Assembly: GCA_030615865.1 (NCBI GenBank)
Contig: JAUWYK010000004.1
Span: 1-44,516, forward strand
From: Dehalococcoidia bacterium
GTDB lineage: Bacteria > Chloroflexota > Dehalococcoidia > Dehalococcoidales > JAUWYK01
Length of the DNA: 44,516 nucleotides
Direction: 5' to 3'
In this document: piece after piece, positions 19,277-30,152 of the stretch
Numbering within the stretch: the stretch's first letter is position 1
Layout: each line of letters opens with the position of its first letter
The notes under the pieces: model-generated
The model's database searches: none
Seen by the model: only the letters and a program-made list of their open reading frames with translations
Told to the model about the DNA's origin: nothing
Translations under genes and position numbers: made by a program

Positions 19277-19455
19277 CAGCTTTCCTCCACTTTAACTAGA
19301 TGTTTCACTTTGTTAATCATACCTCGAATTGAGCTACAGTCTTCCTGGGTAACACTCTGATTTAGTCGATTAAATCCGAGAGCCTTCAGGGTTCTCTTCT
19401 GAACCTCAGCATAGCCAATACCACTTTTAACCCAGGTGATACGCAGCTTAGCCAC
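19273..19455 (-). CDS. rpmD: 50S ribosomal protein L30
   Basis: 60 aa from GTG 19455, which gives the family N-terminus ([14 protein letters not shown]) and lies 9 bases after AGGAGG; it overlaps the rpsE stop (GTGGCTAA). The longer frame to 19479 adds eight residues that are not L30-like. [13 protein letters not shown] and [14 protein letters not shown] complete the fold. Confidence 0.94.
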   Translation of the reverse strand: MAKLRITWVKSGIGYAEVQKRTLKALGFNRLNQSVTQEDCSSIRGMINKVKHLVKVEESW

Positions 19456-19984
19456 TGGTTTCTGCCTCCTTAACCTCAACGACTGACTTGCGTCTAGCCA
19501 GCTCCTCTTTCAGGTCTTTAAGCTGGCTGAGGGCAAGCATCGTTGCCCTAGCCATATTAATCGGATTAGAGCTACCCAACGATTTAGTCAGAATATCCTT
19601 AATTCCGGCTGCCTCGAGCACAGCTCGAATGCTACCACCAGCAATAACACCTGTACCTGGTGCCGCTGGTTTTAGCAGAACCTTGGCCGCACCAAACTTA
19701 ACCCTTATCTCATGAGGAATAGTGCTACCAGCAACTGGCACTTTGAGCAAGCTCTTTCTAGCAATAGCACCAGCCTTGCTAATCGCATCCGGCACACTGG
19801 TAGCCTTACCAATACCAATGCCTATATGTCCATTACCATCTCCGGTTGCCACCAGGGCGCTAAATCTAAGGCGCTTGCCCCCTTTCATCACCTTAGCCAC
19901 ACGATTGATATAGATCAGCTTGTCACTAAGCGTCAGTTCTGTTGGGTCTATCTTACTTATTGGCTCCTTCACCTGTCTTAACAC
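19448..19984 (-). CDS. rpsE: 30S ribosomal protein S5
   Basis: 178 aa. Double-stranded RNA-binding N-domain ([36 protein letters not shown]) and C-domain [34 protein letters not shown]. Contributes to decoding accuracy. Seven bases after rplR. Confidence 0.97.
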   Translation of the reverse strand: MLRQVKEPISKIDPTELTLSDKLIYINRVAKVMKGGKRLRFSALVATGDGNGHIGIGIGKATSVPDAISKAGAIARKSLLKVPVAGSTIPHEIRVKFGAAKVLLKPAAPGTGVIAGGSIRAVLEAAGIKDILTKSLGSSNPINMARATMLALSQLKDLKEELARRKSVVEVKEAETSG

Positions 19985-19991
19985 CGACTCC

Positions 19992-20357
19992 TTAAAATCT
20001 TAATCCTGTCTGCCGAGCTGCCTCAGCCAAGGCTTTAACCCTGCCGTGATATTTATATCCACCACGGTCGAAAACTACCTGGTTTATCCCGTTACTCAGT
20101 ACTCGCTTCGCCACCAGGGAGCCTACGAGTTCCGCCTTACCCGTCTTTACTTTGCCGACTAGCTCACCCCTTATCTCTGGGTCAAGGGTTGAGGCAGAGG
20201 CTAGCGTATGCCCTCGCGAATCATCAATAACCTGAGTATAAATATGGTTCAAGCTACGAAAAACACACAAACGGGGCCTAGAGGTTGTACCCTTCACCTT
20301 TGCCCTGACTCGGGTGTGCCTTCGGCGACGTGCTACCCTTATCTCACTTTTTGCCAT
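19992..20357 (-). CDS. rplR: 50S ribosomal protein L18
   Basis: 121 aa, the 5S rRNA binder. [36 protein letters not shown] and the C-terminal [22 protein letters not shown] are conserved. ATG overlaps the rplF stop by one base (TAATG). Confidence 0.97.
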   Translation of the reverse strand: MAKSEIRVARRRRHTRVRAKVKGTTSRPRLCVFRSLNHIYTQVIDDSRGHTLASASTLDPEIRGELVGKVKTGKAELVGSLVAKRVLSNGINQVVFDRGGYKYHGRVKALAEAARQTGLRF

Positions 20358-20911
20358 TATTCCCTCTTACCTATAGCCTTGCCCGCCTTGCCTGCTTTAA
20401 GGCGAACCAGCTCGCCAGCGTATCTTATACCTTTACCTTTATAGGCATCAGGGCGACGAATAGCCCGAATTCTAGCTGCCATCTCGCCAACTGCTTCCTT
20501 GCTAATCCCGGTAACCTTAATCCGATTTGCCCCCTCTATATCTAAGGTTACACCGGGTAGTGGTAACACCTCCACTGGATGTGAATAGCCAACACGAATT
20601 ACCAGCTTATCCCCTGCTTTTTCAGCCCGATACCCCACACCTACAATTTCAAGATTCTTCTCAAAGCCCTTAGTTACCCCCTCCACCATATTAGCCAAAA
20701 GACTTCGTGTCAGCCCGTGTAGGGAGCGATGCACCTTGCTATCACTTGGTCGTGACACTACTAGGCTACTATTGCTCAGGGTCATAGACATATCACGGTT
20801 GAAACGGCGACGAAGCTCCCCTTTAGGTCCTTTTACCGTTACCTCGTCCTGCTTAATATCTACCTCTACACCCGGTGGCACAGTTATCGGCATTCTTCCC
20901 ACTCTAGACAT
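20357..20911 (-). CDS. rplF: 50S ribosomal protein L6
   Basis: 184 aa from ATG 20911 ([15 protein letters not shown]); the GTG at 20920 is part of the GGGGTGAT ribosome binding site. Two L6 repeats; the C-terminal one has [27 protein letters not shown]. Confidence 0.96.
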   Translation of the reverse strand: MSRVGRMPITVPPGVEVDIKQDEVTVKGPKGELRRRFNRDMSMTLSNSSLVVSRPSDSKVHRSLHGLTRSLLANMVEGVTKGFEKNLEIVGVGYRAEKAGDKLVIRVGYSHPVEVLPLPGVTLDIEGANRIKVTGISKEAVGEMAARIRAIRRPDAYKGKGIRYAGELVRLKAGKAGKAIGKRE

Positions 20912-20932
20912 ATATATCACCCCAAGACTTAC

Positions 20933-21331
20933 TTACCACATATAACATAAAAGTTCACCACCAAGCCCCTGGCGCCAGGCCTGCTGCCCTGTCATCACCC
21001 CCTTAGAAGTAGAAACGATAGCAATACCCAAGCCACCGTAAACACGAGGGATTTCTTTCCGCTCAACATACACCCTCAGCCCAGGCTTGCTTACTCGCTC
21101 CAATCCGGAAAGAACTGGCTGGTTGTTATCACTATATCTGAGGTGAATCTTAATTACCCGATGTGGCTTGCCTCTAAGCACCTCATAGTCACTAATAAAG
21201 CCCTCCTCCTTAAGGATCCTAGTAATAGCCAGCTTCATCCTTGACGCCGGTACCAGCACAAAATCATGCCTTACCATAACCGCATTGCGAATTCGGGTTA
21301 ACATGTCTGCTATTGGATCAGAAATAGTCAT
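20933..21331 (-). CDS. rpsH: 30S ribosomal protein S8
   Basis: 132 aa, [29 protein letters not shown] at the N-terminus and [31 protein letters not shown] at the C-terminus. S8 is the autoregulator of the spc operon in E. coli; I see no evidence for or against this here. Confidence 0.97.
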   Translation of the reverse strand: MTISDPIADMLTRIRNAVMVRHDFVLVPASRMKLAITRILKEEGFISDYEVLRGKPHRVIKIHLRYSDNNQPVLSGLERVSKPGLRVYVERKEIPRVYGGLGIAIVSTSKGVMTGQQAWRQGLGGELLCYMW

Positions 21332-21337
21332 ATCTAA

Positions 21338-21523
21338 TCACCAGCTTGCTTTTCTCACCCCGGGAATCTGACCGGCAAGAGCCAGCTTACGAAAACAGAT
21401 ACGGCACAGTCCGAATTTACGGATAAAAGCACGAGGTCTGCCGCATAAGGAGCATCGATTATGCTGCTGCACCCTATATTTAGCCGGACGCTCCGATTTT
21501 ACAATCTTTGACTTCTTAGCCAT
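21338..21523 (-). CDS. rpsN: 30S ribosomal protein S14, zinc (type Z)
   Basis: 61 aa, the short zinc form. C24-x2-C27 and C40-x2-C43 ([20 protein letters not shown]) bind zinc. Typical place between rplE and rpsH. Confidence 0.97.
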   Translation of the reverse strand: MAKKSKIVKSERPAKYRVQQHNRCSLCGRPRAFIRKFGLCRICFRKLALAGQIPGVRKASW

Positions 21524-21535
21524 CCTTACTCACGC

Positions 21536-22078
21536 TCAATCCCCAGTGAAAGGCATACCTAATGACTCCAAAAGGTGTTTGCCCTCATCATCTGTCTTAG
21601 CTGTAGTGATAAATGACACCTCTAGTCCCCGTACCTTGTCTACCTTCTCGTAATCTACTTCAGGAAAGACAATTTGCTCCCTGAGCCCCAAGGTATAGTT
21701 GCCCCGACCATCAAAGGAGCTTGGAGAAACCCCTTGAAACTCACGTATGCGGGGTAAGACGGCATTTACCAGCTTGTCAAAAAAGTCATACATGCGCACC
21801 CCCCGCAGGGTTACCTTCAACCCGATAGGCATCCCTGACCTCAACTTAAAGGAAGCAATAGACTTCCTGGCACGGGTGGTCACCGGGTGTTGCCCTGAAA
21901 TAGCTGCTAGGTCTCCCTCAGCCGCTTCCAGAGCCTTGGCATTCTGAATTGCCTCGCCTAAGCCAATATTAAGCACAACCCTTTCTAGGCGCGGTACCTG
22001 CATTACATTCTTATACCCATAGCTCTCCATCAGGCTGGGAATAAGCTCCTTTTTATACCTCTCCTTTAATCGTGACAT
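21536..22078 (-). CDS. rplE: 50S ribosomal protein L5
   Basis: 180 aa, contacts 5S rRNA and P-site t[51 protein letters not shown] and [17 protein letters not shown] are signatures. Adjacent to the rplX stop with no gap. Confidence 0.97.
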   Translation of the reverse strand: MSRLKERYKKELIPSLMESYGYKNVMQVPRLERVVLNIGLGEAIQNAKALEAAEGDLAAISGQHPVTTRARKSIASFKLRSGMPIGLKVTLRGVRMYDFFDKLVNAVLPRIREFQGVSPSSFDGRGNYTLGLREQIVFPEVDYEKVDKVRGLEVSFITTAKTDDEGKHLLESLGMPFTGD

Positions 22079-22390
22079 TTAATCAATTACCTCACCGCAG
22101 GAGCGACAAAACCGAACCTTCCTACCATCCTCTAGAAAGCGGAACCCAACTCGGGTAGGATGATTACACCTACTGCACAGTAGCATAACATCCGCCATAT
22201 GAATTGGTGCCTCCCGCTCTATTACGCCTGCCTGTCTAACTTGCTTGGTTGCCCTCATGTGCCTTTTAATAAAGTTGATACCTTCCACCAGCAGCAGCTC
22301 ATCCTCAGGGTAAGCAAAGCGCACCTTACCCTTTTTACCCTTATCCTTACCGGCAATAACGAGCACGGTATCATTCTTCCTAATCTTCAT
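22079..22390 (-). CDS. rplX: 50S ribosomal protein L24 with zinc ribbon
   Basis: 103 aa. KOW segment near the N-terminus (IRKNDTVLVIAGKDKGKKGKV) and a C-terminal zinc ribbon with C72, C75, C95, C98 (LLCSRC...FCRSCGE). Many L24 proteins carry this ribbon. Start ATG, 7 bases after the rplN stop. Confidence 0.96.
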   Translation of the reverse strand: MKIRKNDTVLVIAGKDKGKKGKVRFAYPEDELLLVEGINFIKRHMRATKQVRQAGVIEREAPIHMADVMLLCSRCNHPTRVGFRFLEDGRKVRFCRSCGEVID

Positions 22391-22397
22391 ACCAACC

Positions 22398-22766
22398 TCA
22401 CAAAACCTCGGGAGCCAGCGATATAATCTTGGTAAAATTCTTCTCTCTGAGCTCCCTAGCTACTGGTCCAAATATTCGGGTCCCTTTTGGATTATTCTTA
22501 TCGGTAAGAATCACCGCCGCATTTTCATCGAACTTAATATAAGAGCCATCACGACGCCGATATGGCTGAGCGCAGCGAATAATAACCGCCCTGACCACAT
22601 CCCCCTTCTTCACCAGTGCCCCTGGGATTGCCCGTTTGACCGAAGCCACAATGATATTACCCGCTCGAGCCCGGCTCCTCCCGGTGCTGCCCAGCACACT
22701 TATACACATAAGCTGCCGAGCACCGGTATTATCTGCCACCTTAAGTCTAGTGTAGGGCTGAATCAT
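22398..22766 (-). CDS. rplN: 50S ribosomal protein L14
   Basis: 122 aa. [26 protein letters not shown] and [14 protein letters not shown] are signatures. Full length. Confidence 0.97.
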   Translation of the reverse strand: MIQPYTRLKVADNTGARQLMCISVLGSTGRSRARAGNIIVASVKRAIPGALVKKGDVVRAVIIRCAQPYRRRDGSYIKFDENAAVILTDKNNPKGTRIFGPVARELREKNFTKIISLAPEVL

Positions 22767-22789
22767 AATATTCTATCCTAAAACTAATT

Positions 22790-23071
22790 TCAGGTTATTT
22801 CCTTAGGTTGAACCTCGACTACCTCTCCCTTGGTTACTATCTCAGCTACCCGCCACCGCTTCTGCCGTGATAGGGGGCGGGTTTCCACAATCCTTACTCT
22901 ATCTCCCTGACGACACTCATTTTTGGCATCATGAGCCTTATACTTAACCACTCTCTTAATGGTCTTCTTATATAATGGGTGGCTCCTGGATGTTTCTACA
23001 GCCACAACCACAGTCTTATCCATCTTATCACTCACCACCCGACCAAACCTAACTTTACGCTTCCCGTCCAT
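22790..23071 (-). CDS. rpsQ: 30S ribosomal protein S17
   Basis: 93 aa OB-fold protein binding the 16S 5' domain. [17 protein letters not shown] and [30 protein letters not shown] are conserved; a short acidic C-terminal extension follows. Confidence 0.96.
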   Translation of the reverse strand: MDGKRKVRFGRVVSDKMDKTVVVAVETSRSHPLYKKTIKRVVKYKAHDAKNECRQGDRVRIVETRPLSRQKRWRVAEIVTKGEVVEVQPKEIT

Positions 23072-23082
23072 TGACTCAAAAC

Positions 23083-23280
23083 CTACCTTATACCTAGCTC
23101 TCTCTCCTGCATTATAGTCTTCAGTCTAGCAATCTTCCGTTTAACCTTTGGAATTTCGCGGTGGTTAACCAACTGCCTGGTAGCCAAGCGAAAGCGAAGG
23201 TTAAAAAGCTCTTCGCGAGCTTCCTCCAGTTGCTTTGCCAATTGCTCAGGGCTGAGGGCTCGAATTTCCTCCACCTTCAA
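23083..23280 (-). CDS. rpmC: 50S ribosomal protein L29
   Basis: 65 aa two-helix protein at the exit tunnel ([36 protein letters not shown]). Overlaps the rplP stop by 4 bases. Confidence 0.96.
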   Translation of the reverse strand: MKVEEIRALSPEQLAKQLEEAREELFNLRFRLATRQLVNHREIPKVKRKIARLKTIMQERELGIR

Positions 23281-23735
23281 CTTGAGCCACCCCCCTTACC
23301 TACAGAATCACTCCCAATGGCGACACCAGTTTCTGGTACCACAAACTTGGTGTCTATCGGGAGCTTACGCGAAGCAAGGCGCATTGCCTCCTTAGCTACC
23401 TCTTCACCAACACCCCCCATTTCAAATAGAATCCTCCCCGGCTTGACCACGGCCACCCAGTGGTCCGGGGAACCCTTACCCCCACCCATCCTGGTCTCAG
23501 CCGCCTTCCTGGTAACTGGTTTATCAGGGAAAACACGTATCCAGACGTTACCACCACGGCGAATATGATGAGTAATAGCCCGCCGTGCTGCTTCAATTTG
23601 TCGGCTAGTAACCCAGGCAGATTCTAGCGCCTGCAGACCAAAATCACCAAAAACAACCGTATTCCCAGCCTGGGCTCTACCCCGGCGGTGTCCTTTATGA
23701 GTCTTGCGGTATTTCACCCGCTTGGGTTGTAACAT
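23277..23735 (-). CDS. rplP: 50S ribosomal protein L16
   Basis: 152 aa. [21 protein letters not shown] start, [30 protein letters not shown] core. A short Gly/Ser tail ends the protein. The first 41 bases overlap the C-terminal tail of rpsC in another frame. Confidence 0.96.
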   Translation of the reverse strand: MLQPKRVKYRKTHKGHRRGRAQAGNTVVFGDFGLQALESAWVTSRQIEAARRAITHHIRRGGNVWIRVFPDKPVTRKAAETRMGGGKGSPDHWVAVVKPGRILFEMGGVGEEVAKEAMRLASRKLPIDTKFVVPETGVAIGSDSVGKGGGSS

Positions 23736-24600
23736 CCTTCTCCTCTTTTTCCACTATTGGAGGCGTCTCCACCTTGGCAGCTTTCCTTGCCCTTGGTTTT
23801 GGAGGTTTCTTTTCTGGCTTCACCTCCGCTACTGCTTCCGTACTCTCCGCGGCTACCGGGACTACTGGCTCAGCTGGCTTTTCTTCCAATTCTGCAGAGA
23901 CAGTGGGCTCTGCCTCCACGCTGCCACCGACTGCTAGCTCGGTAGGCACCTCCTCAACCTCCAGCTCCTTAGGCTCAGGAAGAATATCACCCTTATATAT
24001 CCACACCTTTACCCCAATCCGACCTAAGGTAGTACGTGCCTCAGTCCAGCCATAATCAATATCAGCCCGTAGTGTATGCAAGGGTACCTGCCCCTGATGC
24101 ATCGTCTGGCGGCGAGCTATCTCAGCACCACCTAACCTACCGGCACAACTAATCCTCACCCCCTTAGCCCCAGCCTGAATGGTGCGAAAAATTGCCTGCC
24201 TCATTGCCCGGCGGTAAGCAATACGGCGCTCAATCTACTCAGCTACCGCCTTGGCTACCAGATAAGCATCAAGCTCAGGCTGCCGAATCTCCTGGATATT
24301 CAATTGAACCCTCTTGCCGATAATGCCCTCAAGGTAGTGCCTCATTTCATCAACCCGCTGTCCCCCCCGCCCGATGACAATACCAGGCCGAGCGGTATGG
24401 ACAGTTACCTCCACCTGATTTGCCTGGCGGTCAATCTCTAATAGTGAGATACCCGCTTCGGCATACCTAGACTCAATAACCTGGCGAAGCTTTAGGTCCT
24501 CCCGCAAAAACTCGGCATAATGCTTATCAGCATACCACTTTGCTTGCCAATCACGTATGACACCAATTCTAAAGCCCATAGGATGAACCTTATGACCCAA
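23695..24600 (-). CDS. rpsC: 30S ribosomal protein S3, interrupted by an in-frame TAG
   Basis: Two pieces of S3 lie in one frame. TTG 24600 (after GGAGG) starts 121 residues with the N-domain and KH domain ([16 protein letters not shown]), ending at TAG 24237-24235. The frame continues as [18 protein letters not shown] and the full C-domain ([39 protein letters not shown]) to 23695. Other S3 proteins read AEQ(I/L)ERR at this point, so TAG replaces an expected CAG Gln. TAG is a normal stop elsewhere in the window. An ATG at 24204 could start the second half, but it has no good ribosome binding site and would lose about nine conserved residues. The C-terminus has a long Glu/Pro/Ala/Lys-rich tail of about 85 residues. 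Confidence 0.9.
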
Positions 24601-24939
24601 TTAAGCCTCCCTCTCGGCAACAATCACCGTAATATGGCTAGAACGTTTAAGAATAGGGCTAGCTCGCCCCCGAGCCCGAGGCCGATACCTCTTCATGGTT
24701 CGTGCCTCATCAGCAAAGATATCAACAATCTTCAGATCTGAAGGGGTCATCTGAAAGTTGTTCTCAGCATTAGCTGCTGCCGATTTCACCACCTTGGCAA
24801 CAACCCGAGCCGTGGGGGTAGGGGCAAACTTAAGTATGGTTAATGCCTCGTCTACCTTCTTGCCCCGTACCATATCCACCAGTAGCCGCACCTTACGAGG
24901 TGATATACCTGTGTCTCTAGCTACTGCTCTTACTTCCAT
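24601..24939 (-). CDS. rplV: 50S ribosomal protein L22
   Basis: 112 aa. VRAVARDTGISPRKVRLLVDMVRGKKVDEAL and the tunnel beta-hairpin region (RTMKRYRPRARGRASPILKRSSHITVIV) are visible. Stop abuts the rpsC TTG. Confidence 0.97.
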   Translation of the reverse strand: MEVRAVARDTGISPRKVRLLVDMVRGKKVDEALTILKFAPTPTARVVAKVVKSAAANAENNFQMTPSDLKIVDIFADEARTMKRYRPRARGRASPILKRSSHITVIVAEREA

Positions 24940-24966
24940 TTTATACCCCTACTAAACCCAAGTAAG

Positions 24967-25260
24967 CTACTTTCTCTTTCTTGCCTGAATAGTTTTTTCC
25001 GCCTTAGCCGAGTGACCCCTGAAGGTTCGAGTTAAAGCGAACTCGCCTAACTTATGCCCGACCATATTCTCAGTAATAAATACCGGCACATGTCGCCTAC
25101 CATCATGTACAGCAATAGTAAGCCCCACCATCTGGGGTAGGATGGTAGACCAGCGTGACCAGGTTTTTATTACCGCCTTCTGACCAGAGCGGTTAAGCGC
25201 CTCCACTTTCTTTAGCAATTTGGCATCAATAGCTGGCCCCTTCTTAGTTGACCTTGACAT
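24967..25260 (-). CDS. rpsS: 30S ribosomal protein S19
   Basis: 97 aa. [43 protein letters not shown] are signatures. Six bases after rplB. Confidence 0.97.
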   Translation of the reverse strand: MSRSTKKGPAIDAKLLKKVEALNRSGQKAVIKTWSRWSTILPQMVGLTIAVHDGRRHVPVFITENMVGHKLGEFALTRTFRGHSAKAEKTIQARKRK

Positions 25261-25265
25261 TTCGC

Positions 25266-26093
25266 CTACTTCCCCCTGCGCTTAACAATCATCTTATCTG
25301 AAGCCTTTGGCTTTCGCGTTCGATAGCCCAGAGCCGGCTTACCCCATGGCGTTTTAGGTCCAGGCATGCCTATTGGTGATCTGCCTTCCCCACCACCATG
25401 AGGATGGTCACGTGGACTCATCGCTGAACCTCTCACCGTGGGTCGCCAGCCTAACCACCGTTTACGTCCTGCCTTGCCCAAATTGATACTCCGATGGTCA
25501 ACATTGCCTACCTGCCCGATAGTAGCCATACATTCACTACGAATACGGCGCACCTCACCAGATGGCAAGCGAACTAGGGCATATTCACCCTCTTTTGCCA
25601 CTAGTTGAGCTGCCGCCCCAGCACTCCGCACCAACTGCCCACCCCGCCTCACCTCCAACTCAATATTATGTATTGAACTGCCACTCGGGATTAGCTTCAA
25701 CGGTAAAGCGTTCCCTGGCTTTACTTCAGCATCACTACCTGACTTTATCATATCCCCAACACTAAGTCCTGAAGGGGCAAGGATATAACGCTTCTCCCCA
25801 TCGACATAATAAATGAGAGCGATATATGCCGAACGGTTAGGGTCATATTCAATAGCCGCCACTCTGCCCGGAATACCAATCTTATCCCGCTTAAAATCAA
25901 TAATGCGCAGCATTCGCTTCGCTCCCCCACCCCGGTGGCGAACAGTTATCTTCCCTTGATTGTTTCGCCCAGCCTTCCTTCTAAGGGGTAGGAGCAGAGA
26001 TTTCTCCGGCTTATTTTTAGTTATTTCATCAAAGGTAGAGCCGGTCATTCCCCGCCTACCGGGAGAGGTAGGGCGATATACCTTTAGTGCCAC
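25266..26093 (-). CDS. rplB: 50S ribosomal protein L2
   Basis: 275 aa. [19 protein letters not shown], and the C-terminal [35 protein letters not shown] containing the conserved His needed for peptidyl transferase support. Full length. Confidence 0.97.
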   Translation of the reverse strand: MALKVYRPTSPGRRGMTGSTFDEITKNKPEKSLLLPLRRKAGRNNQGKITVRHRGGGAKRMLRIIDFKRDKIGIPGRVAAIEYDPNRSAYIALIYYVDGEKRYILAPSGLSVGDMIKSGSDAEVKPGNALPLKLIPSGSSIHNIELEVRRGGQLVRSAGAAAQLVAKEGEYALVRLPSGEVRRIRSECMATIGQVGNVDHRSINLGKAGRKRWLGWRPTVRGSAMSPRDHPHGGGEGRSPIGMPGPKTPWGKPALGYRTRKPKASDKMIVKRRGK

Positions 26094-26114
26094 TTGGACT
26101 CCTCCTTCTAAACA

Positions 26115-26399
26115 CTAAACACCTTCAAAGAATTCTATCTTGTCCCCTGACTGGAGGGTAACAATCGCTTTTTTCCAGGACCGGGTTAGCACCTGTCGCC
26201 TGCCTACTCTTCGTGTCTTCCCCGGTACCGTCATCACATTAACTGCGCTCACCTTGACCTTAAATGCCTTTTCCACAGCCTGTTTAATCTGGTGCTTATT
26301 AGCCTCCCCAGCTACTTCAAAGGCATATTTGCCTTGAGCTTGAAGGACGGTATTCTTCTCTGTTATTACCGGACGGCGCAACACCTCATACAGATGCAT
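26115..26399 (-). CDS. rplW: 50S ribosomal protein L23
   Basis: 94 aa exit-tunnel protein (VLRRPVITEKN, KYAFEVAGEANKHQIKQAVEKAFKVKVSAVNVM). Its ATG lies 14 bases inside the end of rplD. Confidence 0.96.
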   Translation of the reverse strand: MHLYEVLRRPVITEKNTVLQAQGKYAFEVAGEANKHQIKQAVEKAFKVKVSAVNVMTVPGKTRRVGRRQVLTRSWKKAIVTLQSGDKIEFFEGV

Positions 26400-27024
26400 G
26401 GCTCTGCCCCCACAGTTGTTCTGCTTTGCGCACTGCAGCCTCAGTCATCAATAGCATCTTATAGGAAAGGATGTCAACCACATTAAGTAAATTGGCCGGT
26501 ATCGTCTTAATTCCTACCAGGTTACGAGCTGATTTAACTACGTTGTCCTCTGGTTCACTGGTAACAACCAGAGCCGAGGAGTCTACCCCCAGCGCCGCCA
26601 AAATCTGTACCATCTGCTTAGTCTTAGGCTCAGGAAGCGTCATTTGTTCCACAACCTTTAGCTCTCCGTCACCAGCCTTGGCTGACAGGACACACCTTAA
26701 AGCTAACCGGCGCATCTTTTTCGGCATTGCCTGCCGGTAGCTCCTTGGCTTAGGGCCAAAGGTGACTCCACCCCCCCGGCGCAGTGGCGACCTTCTGCTG
26801 CCAGCCCGAGCTAGTCCGGTGTGCTTCTGCCGAAACATCTTCCGCGTACTACCAGAAACCTCGCTACGAGTTTTAGTACTAGCCGTTCCTTGACGGGCAT
26901 TTGCCCGCTGCCGGACCATTGCCTGGTGAACCACCGCCTGATTAAACGGTACAGCAAAAACTTCGTCACTTATCTCAATATGTTTAACCACTTCCCCGGC
27001 AAGGCTATAAACTGGAACTTGCAC
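26386..27024 (-). CDS. rplD: 50S ribosomal protein L4
   Basis: 212 aa. The tunnel loop region (KTRSEVSGSTRKMFRQKHTGLARAGSRRSPLRRGGGVTFGP) is intact. L4 is the S10-operon autoregulator in E. coli; here no leader of that type is visible before rpsJ. Confidence 0.96.
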   Translation of the reverse strand: MQVPVYSLAGEVVKHIEISDEVFAVPFNQAVVHQAMVRQRANARQGTASTKTRSEVSGSTRKMFRQKHTGLARAGSRRSPLRRGGGVTFGPKPRSYRQAMPKKMRRLALRCVLSAKAGDGELKVVEQMTLPEPKTKQMVQILAALGVDSSALVVTSEPEDNVVKSARNLVGIKTIPANLLNVVDILSYKMLLMTEAAVRKAEQLWGQSHASV

Positions 27025-27028
27025 TTCC

Positions 27029-27664
27029 TTACTTCCCCCTCCTTGACTTCCTTATTAGTAATAGTCCATTCCTAGCCCCAGGTACTGCTCCCTTAACCAG
27101 CAATAGATTACGAGCCGGGTCAGCCTCAAATACCTCCAGGTGCCGCGCCGTCACCCGGCTACTGCCCATATGCCCCGCCATCCGCATCCCTTTGAATACC
27201 CTGCCCGGAGAGGTAGTAGCCCCTATAGAGCCTGGGGCACGGTGTCGGTCTGACTGCCCGTGCGTTTTGGGTCCACCAGCAAAATGATGACGTTTTACCA
27301 CACCAGCAAACCCCTTACCCTTTGACACTCCGGTGATATCAACCAGGTCACCTGCCTTAAACAGGCTAACATCAACCTTATCCCCTACCTCCACAGCTTC
27401 AGCATCACTCACCCTGAATTCACGAAGATACCTGAACTGACCCAGCCCCTTGAGATGCCCTTTCTGAGGCGAGTTGAGCCGCTTAACTTCACCAAATCCA
27501 AGTTGAGCGGCATTATACCCCTCCTTGGCCGCAGTCTTAACCTGGGTTACGGTACACGGACCAGCCTCGATAGTGGTTACCGCCTCGGCTTCACCATTAT
27601 CTCTAAATATCTGGGTCATACCCAACTTTCTGCCGATAATACCTTGGAGCACATCTTTAGCCAT
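27029..27664 (-). CDS. rplC: 50S ribosomal protein L3
   Basis: 211 aa. GIIGRKLGMTQIF, GKGFAGVVKRHHFAGGPKTHGQSDRHRAPGSIGATTSPGRVFKGMRMAGHMG with the conserved Gln region. Full length. Confidence 0.97.
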   Translation of the reverse strand: MAKDVLQGIIGRKLGMTQIFRDNGEAEAVTTIEAGPCTVTQVKTAAKEGYNAAQLGFGEVKRLNSPQKGHLKGLGQFRYLREFRVSDAEAVEVGDKVDVSLFKAGDLVDITGVSKGKGFAGVVKRHHFAGGPKTHGQSDRHRAPGSIGATTSPGRVFKGMRMAGHMGSSRVTARHLEVFEADPARNLLLVKGAVPGARNGLLLIRKSRRGK

Positions 27665-27674
27665 TCTAGTCTTC

Positions 27675-27983
27675 TCACAATTTAATATCTATATCAACCC
27701 CTGAGGGTAAATTCAGCTTGGTCAGGGCGTCTATCGTCTTAGAAGTTGTCTCCATAATATCAATGAGGCGCTTATGGGTCCGAATTTCAAACTGCTCCTG
27801 CGAGTCCTTATCTTTAAACGGGGAGCGGATAACACTGAACCGCTGAATACGAGTAGGCAAAGGCACTGGCCCGGAAACAACTGCCCCGGTCCGCTCTATT
27901 GCCTCTACAATCTGTAAGGCAGCTTGGTCAAGTATCTTATGGTCAAAACCCTTTAGCCTAATACGAACCTTCTGCTTAGGCAT
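27675..27983 (-). CDS. rpsJ: 30S ribosomal protein S10
   Basis: 102 aa. [54 protein letters not shown]. It directly follows fusA with 5 bases between, so no tuf gene sits in this cluster. Confidence 0.97.
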   Translation of the reverse strand: MPKQKVRIRLKGFDHKILDQAALQIVEAIERTGAVVSGPVPLPTRIQRFSVIRSPFKDKDSQEQFEIRTHKRLIDIMETTSKTIDALTKLNLPSGVDIDIKL

Positions 27984-27988
27984 TTTAG

Positions 27989-30076
27989 CTAACCAATCCT
28001 TCTACCTATAGCTTTATCACTAATCTGGTCTACCACTTCGGCTGGTAGCTCCTGATAGCGATAAAATTCCATAGAGTGCGTGGCTCTGCCCTGAGTTAGT
28101 GACCTGAGACTGGTGGTATAGCCAAAGGTCTCAGCTAAGGGAATAAAGGCATGAATTGTACATATTTCGCCGTGTGTCTCAATAGCATCAATATGTCCCC
28201 GTCTGGCATTAATGTCACCTATTATATCACCAAGAAACTGCTCTGGTGTAACCACCTCCAGCCTCATAATAGGCTCTAGAAGGATGGGCTTGGCTTTAGT
28301 AACACCATCCCTTAATGCCATTGAACCAGCCATCTTAAAGGCTATTTCTGAAGAATCAACCTGGTGATAACTGCCATCAAAAAGGGTTACTTTAATATCA
28401 ACCACCGGATAGCCAGCCAATACCCCGGTCTCCATAGCCTCTTTAATACCTATCTCCGCCGCTGGAATATATTGCTTGGGTATAGCTCCGCTTTTAATCC
28501 GATCTGCAAACTGAAAGCCACTGCCACGCTCCATAGGCTCAAGCTTAAGACAGACATGACCATACTGTCCGTGCCCTCCTGTTTGACGAATAAATCTGCC
28601 CTCAGCTTGCACTGGTTCAGTAATAGTTTCCTTATAGGCAACCTGCGGCTTACCCACCTTTGCCCCAACCTTAAATTCGCTAAGTAATCTGCTGACTATA
28701 ACCTCTAGGTGAAGTTCACCCATACCCGAGATAATAGTCTGCCCCGTTTCCTCATTGTAGTTTACCTTAAAGGTGGGGTCTTCCTCGGTCAGCCGTTGCA
28801 AGGCTTCTCCTATCTTGTCCTGGTCTGCTCTGGTTTTGGGCTCAATGGCAATAGACAGCACCGGTTCAGGAAAGCGGATAGATTCAAGAAGCACCGGCTG
28901 AGAGGGATGGCACAGGGTATCACCGGTAAAGGTATTTTTAAGCCCTAATGTAGCTACAATAGCCCCAGTGTCTGCCTCAGCTGCCTCCTCACGACGATTG
29001 GCATGCATTAATAATAGCCGTCCCAGACGCTCCTTCTTCCCCCGCGTTGAGTTAAGTACCTGTGCCCCCGCCCTCACTCTGCCTGAATACACCCTAAAAT
29101 AGACAAGCCTACCGACAAATGGGTCAGAAACCACTTTAAAGGCTAGCGCTGAAAAGGGGGCATCATCTCTAGCGGTGCGCCTGACCTCGGCTCCGACCCT
29201 GGTATCAATAGCCCATACCGGTGGCATATCCAGTGGGGAAGGAAGAAAGCTTACAATAGCATCAAGTAATGGTCGAACACCTTTATTCCTGAGGGCACTG
29301 CCACAAAGAATGGGCACCCCTTTATTAGCTATGGTCACCCGTCTCAAGGCTGCTCTCAACTCAGCGGGGGTAACGCTCCTACCCTCGAGATAAGCCACCA
29401 TAATCTGGTCATCATACTCAGCCAATTTTTCTATTAGCGTCTGACGCCTTTCAATACACTTTGCCTGCTCAGACTGGGGAATAGCTATTGCCATCGGGTC
29501 TGAGTCAGGATGACCATCAAAACGCCACGCCCTGTTCTCTATCAGGTCAACAATACCCTCAAATGAATCTTCACTGCCCAAAGGCAACTGCACTGGCAGT
29601 GGCTTGGCTTTAAGACGGTGCTCAATCATAGACAAACTGCGGTTAAAATCGGCTCCAATTCGGTCCATCTTATTGATGAAGCAAACTCGGGGCACATGAT
29701 ATCTATCAGCCTGTCGCCACACCGCCTCTGATTGAGCCTCAACCCCAGCCACAGCATCAAAAACCACCACCCCCCCATCCAGTACCCTGAGGCTGCGCTC
29801 CACTTCAGCGGTAAAATCCACATGCCCTGGGGTATCAATAATATTGACGCGGTGGTCGCGCCAATAACAGGTAGTAGCCGCAGCCGTAATGGTAAGACCG
29901 CGCCTCCGTTCCTGCTCCATCCAGTCCATCACTGCCGTTCCTTCGTCCACCTCACCAATCTTATAGGTACGACCAGTATAATATAATATCCTTTCAGTGA
30001 CGGTGGTCTTACCAGCATCAATGTGAGCGATGATGCCTATGTTTCGTATACGGTCTAATGGGAAACTCCTGGGCAC
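27989..30076 (-). CDS. fusA: Elongation factor G
   Basis: GTPase for ribosomal translocation. G1 AHIDAGKT, G3 DTPGHVDF, G4 NKMD, domain IV with [15 protein letters not shown], and a C-terminal domain V. I choose GTG 30076 (695 aa; [16 protein letters not shown]) because it matches the usual EF-G N-terminus and length and lies behind GGTGAAGG. Longer in-frame starts exist at ATG 30124 and at 30211, the latter overlapping rpsG; the extra residues are not EF-G-like. Confidence 0.96.
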   Translation of the reverse strand: MPRSFPLDRIRNIGIIAHIDAGKTTVTERILYYTGRTYKIGEVDEGTAVMDWMEQERRRGLTITAAATTCYWRDHRVNIIDTPGHVDFTAEVERSLRVLDGGVVVFDAVAGVEAQSEAVWRQADRYHVPRVCFINKMDRIGADFNRSLSMIEHRLKAKPLPVQLPLGSEDSFEGIVDLIENRAWRFDGHPDSDPMAIAIPQSEQAKCIERRQTLIEKLAEYDDQIMVAYLEGRSVTPAELRAALRRVTIANKGVPILCGSALRNKGVRPLLDAIVSFLPSPLDMPPVWAIDTRVGAEVRRTARDDAPFSALAFKVVSDPFVGRLVYFRVYSGRVRAGAQVLNSTRGKKERLGRLLLMHANRREEAAEADTGAIVATLGLKNTFTGDTLCHPSQPVLLESIRFPEPVLSIAIEPKTRADQDKIGEALQRLTEEDPTFKVNYNEETGQTIISGMGELHLEVIVSRLLSEFKVGAKVGKPQVAYKETITEPVQAEGRFIRQTGGHGQYGHVCLKLEPMERGSGFQFADRIKSGAIPKQYIPAAEIGIKEAMETGVLAGYPVVDIKVTLFDGSYHQVDSSEIAFKMAGSMALRDGVTKAKPILLEPIMRLEVVTPEQFLGDIIGDINARRGHIDAIETHGEICTIHAFIPLAETFGYTTSLRSLTQGRATHSMEFYRYQELPAEVVDQISDKAIGRRIG

Positions 30077-30152
30077 AGTCCTATCCTTCACCTTAAACTT
30101 TACTGATATTGGGCTTCTTACCATAACATTAGAACTAATAATGAATAACCTC

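Noticed and set aside
23704..24055. Plus-strand ORFs opposite the S3 tail
   Set aside because: They are antisense shadows of low-complexity Glu/Ala/Pro codons; no independent start signals or recognisable domain.
24235..24237. Reassignment of TAG as a sense codon (for example pyrrolysine)
   Set aside because: TAG is the normal end of several intact genes here (1700, 4769, rplO at 18812, rplQ, XRE at 43911), and the expected residue at the rpsC site is Gln.
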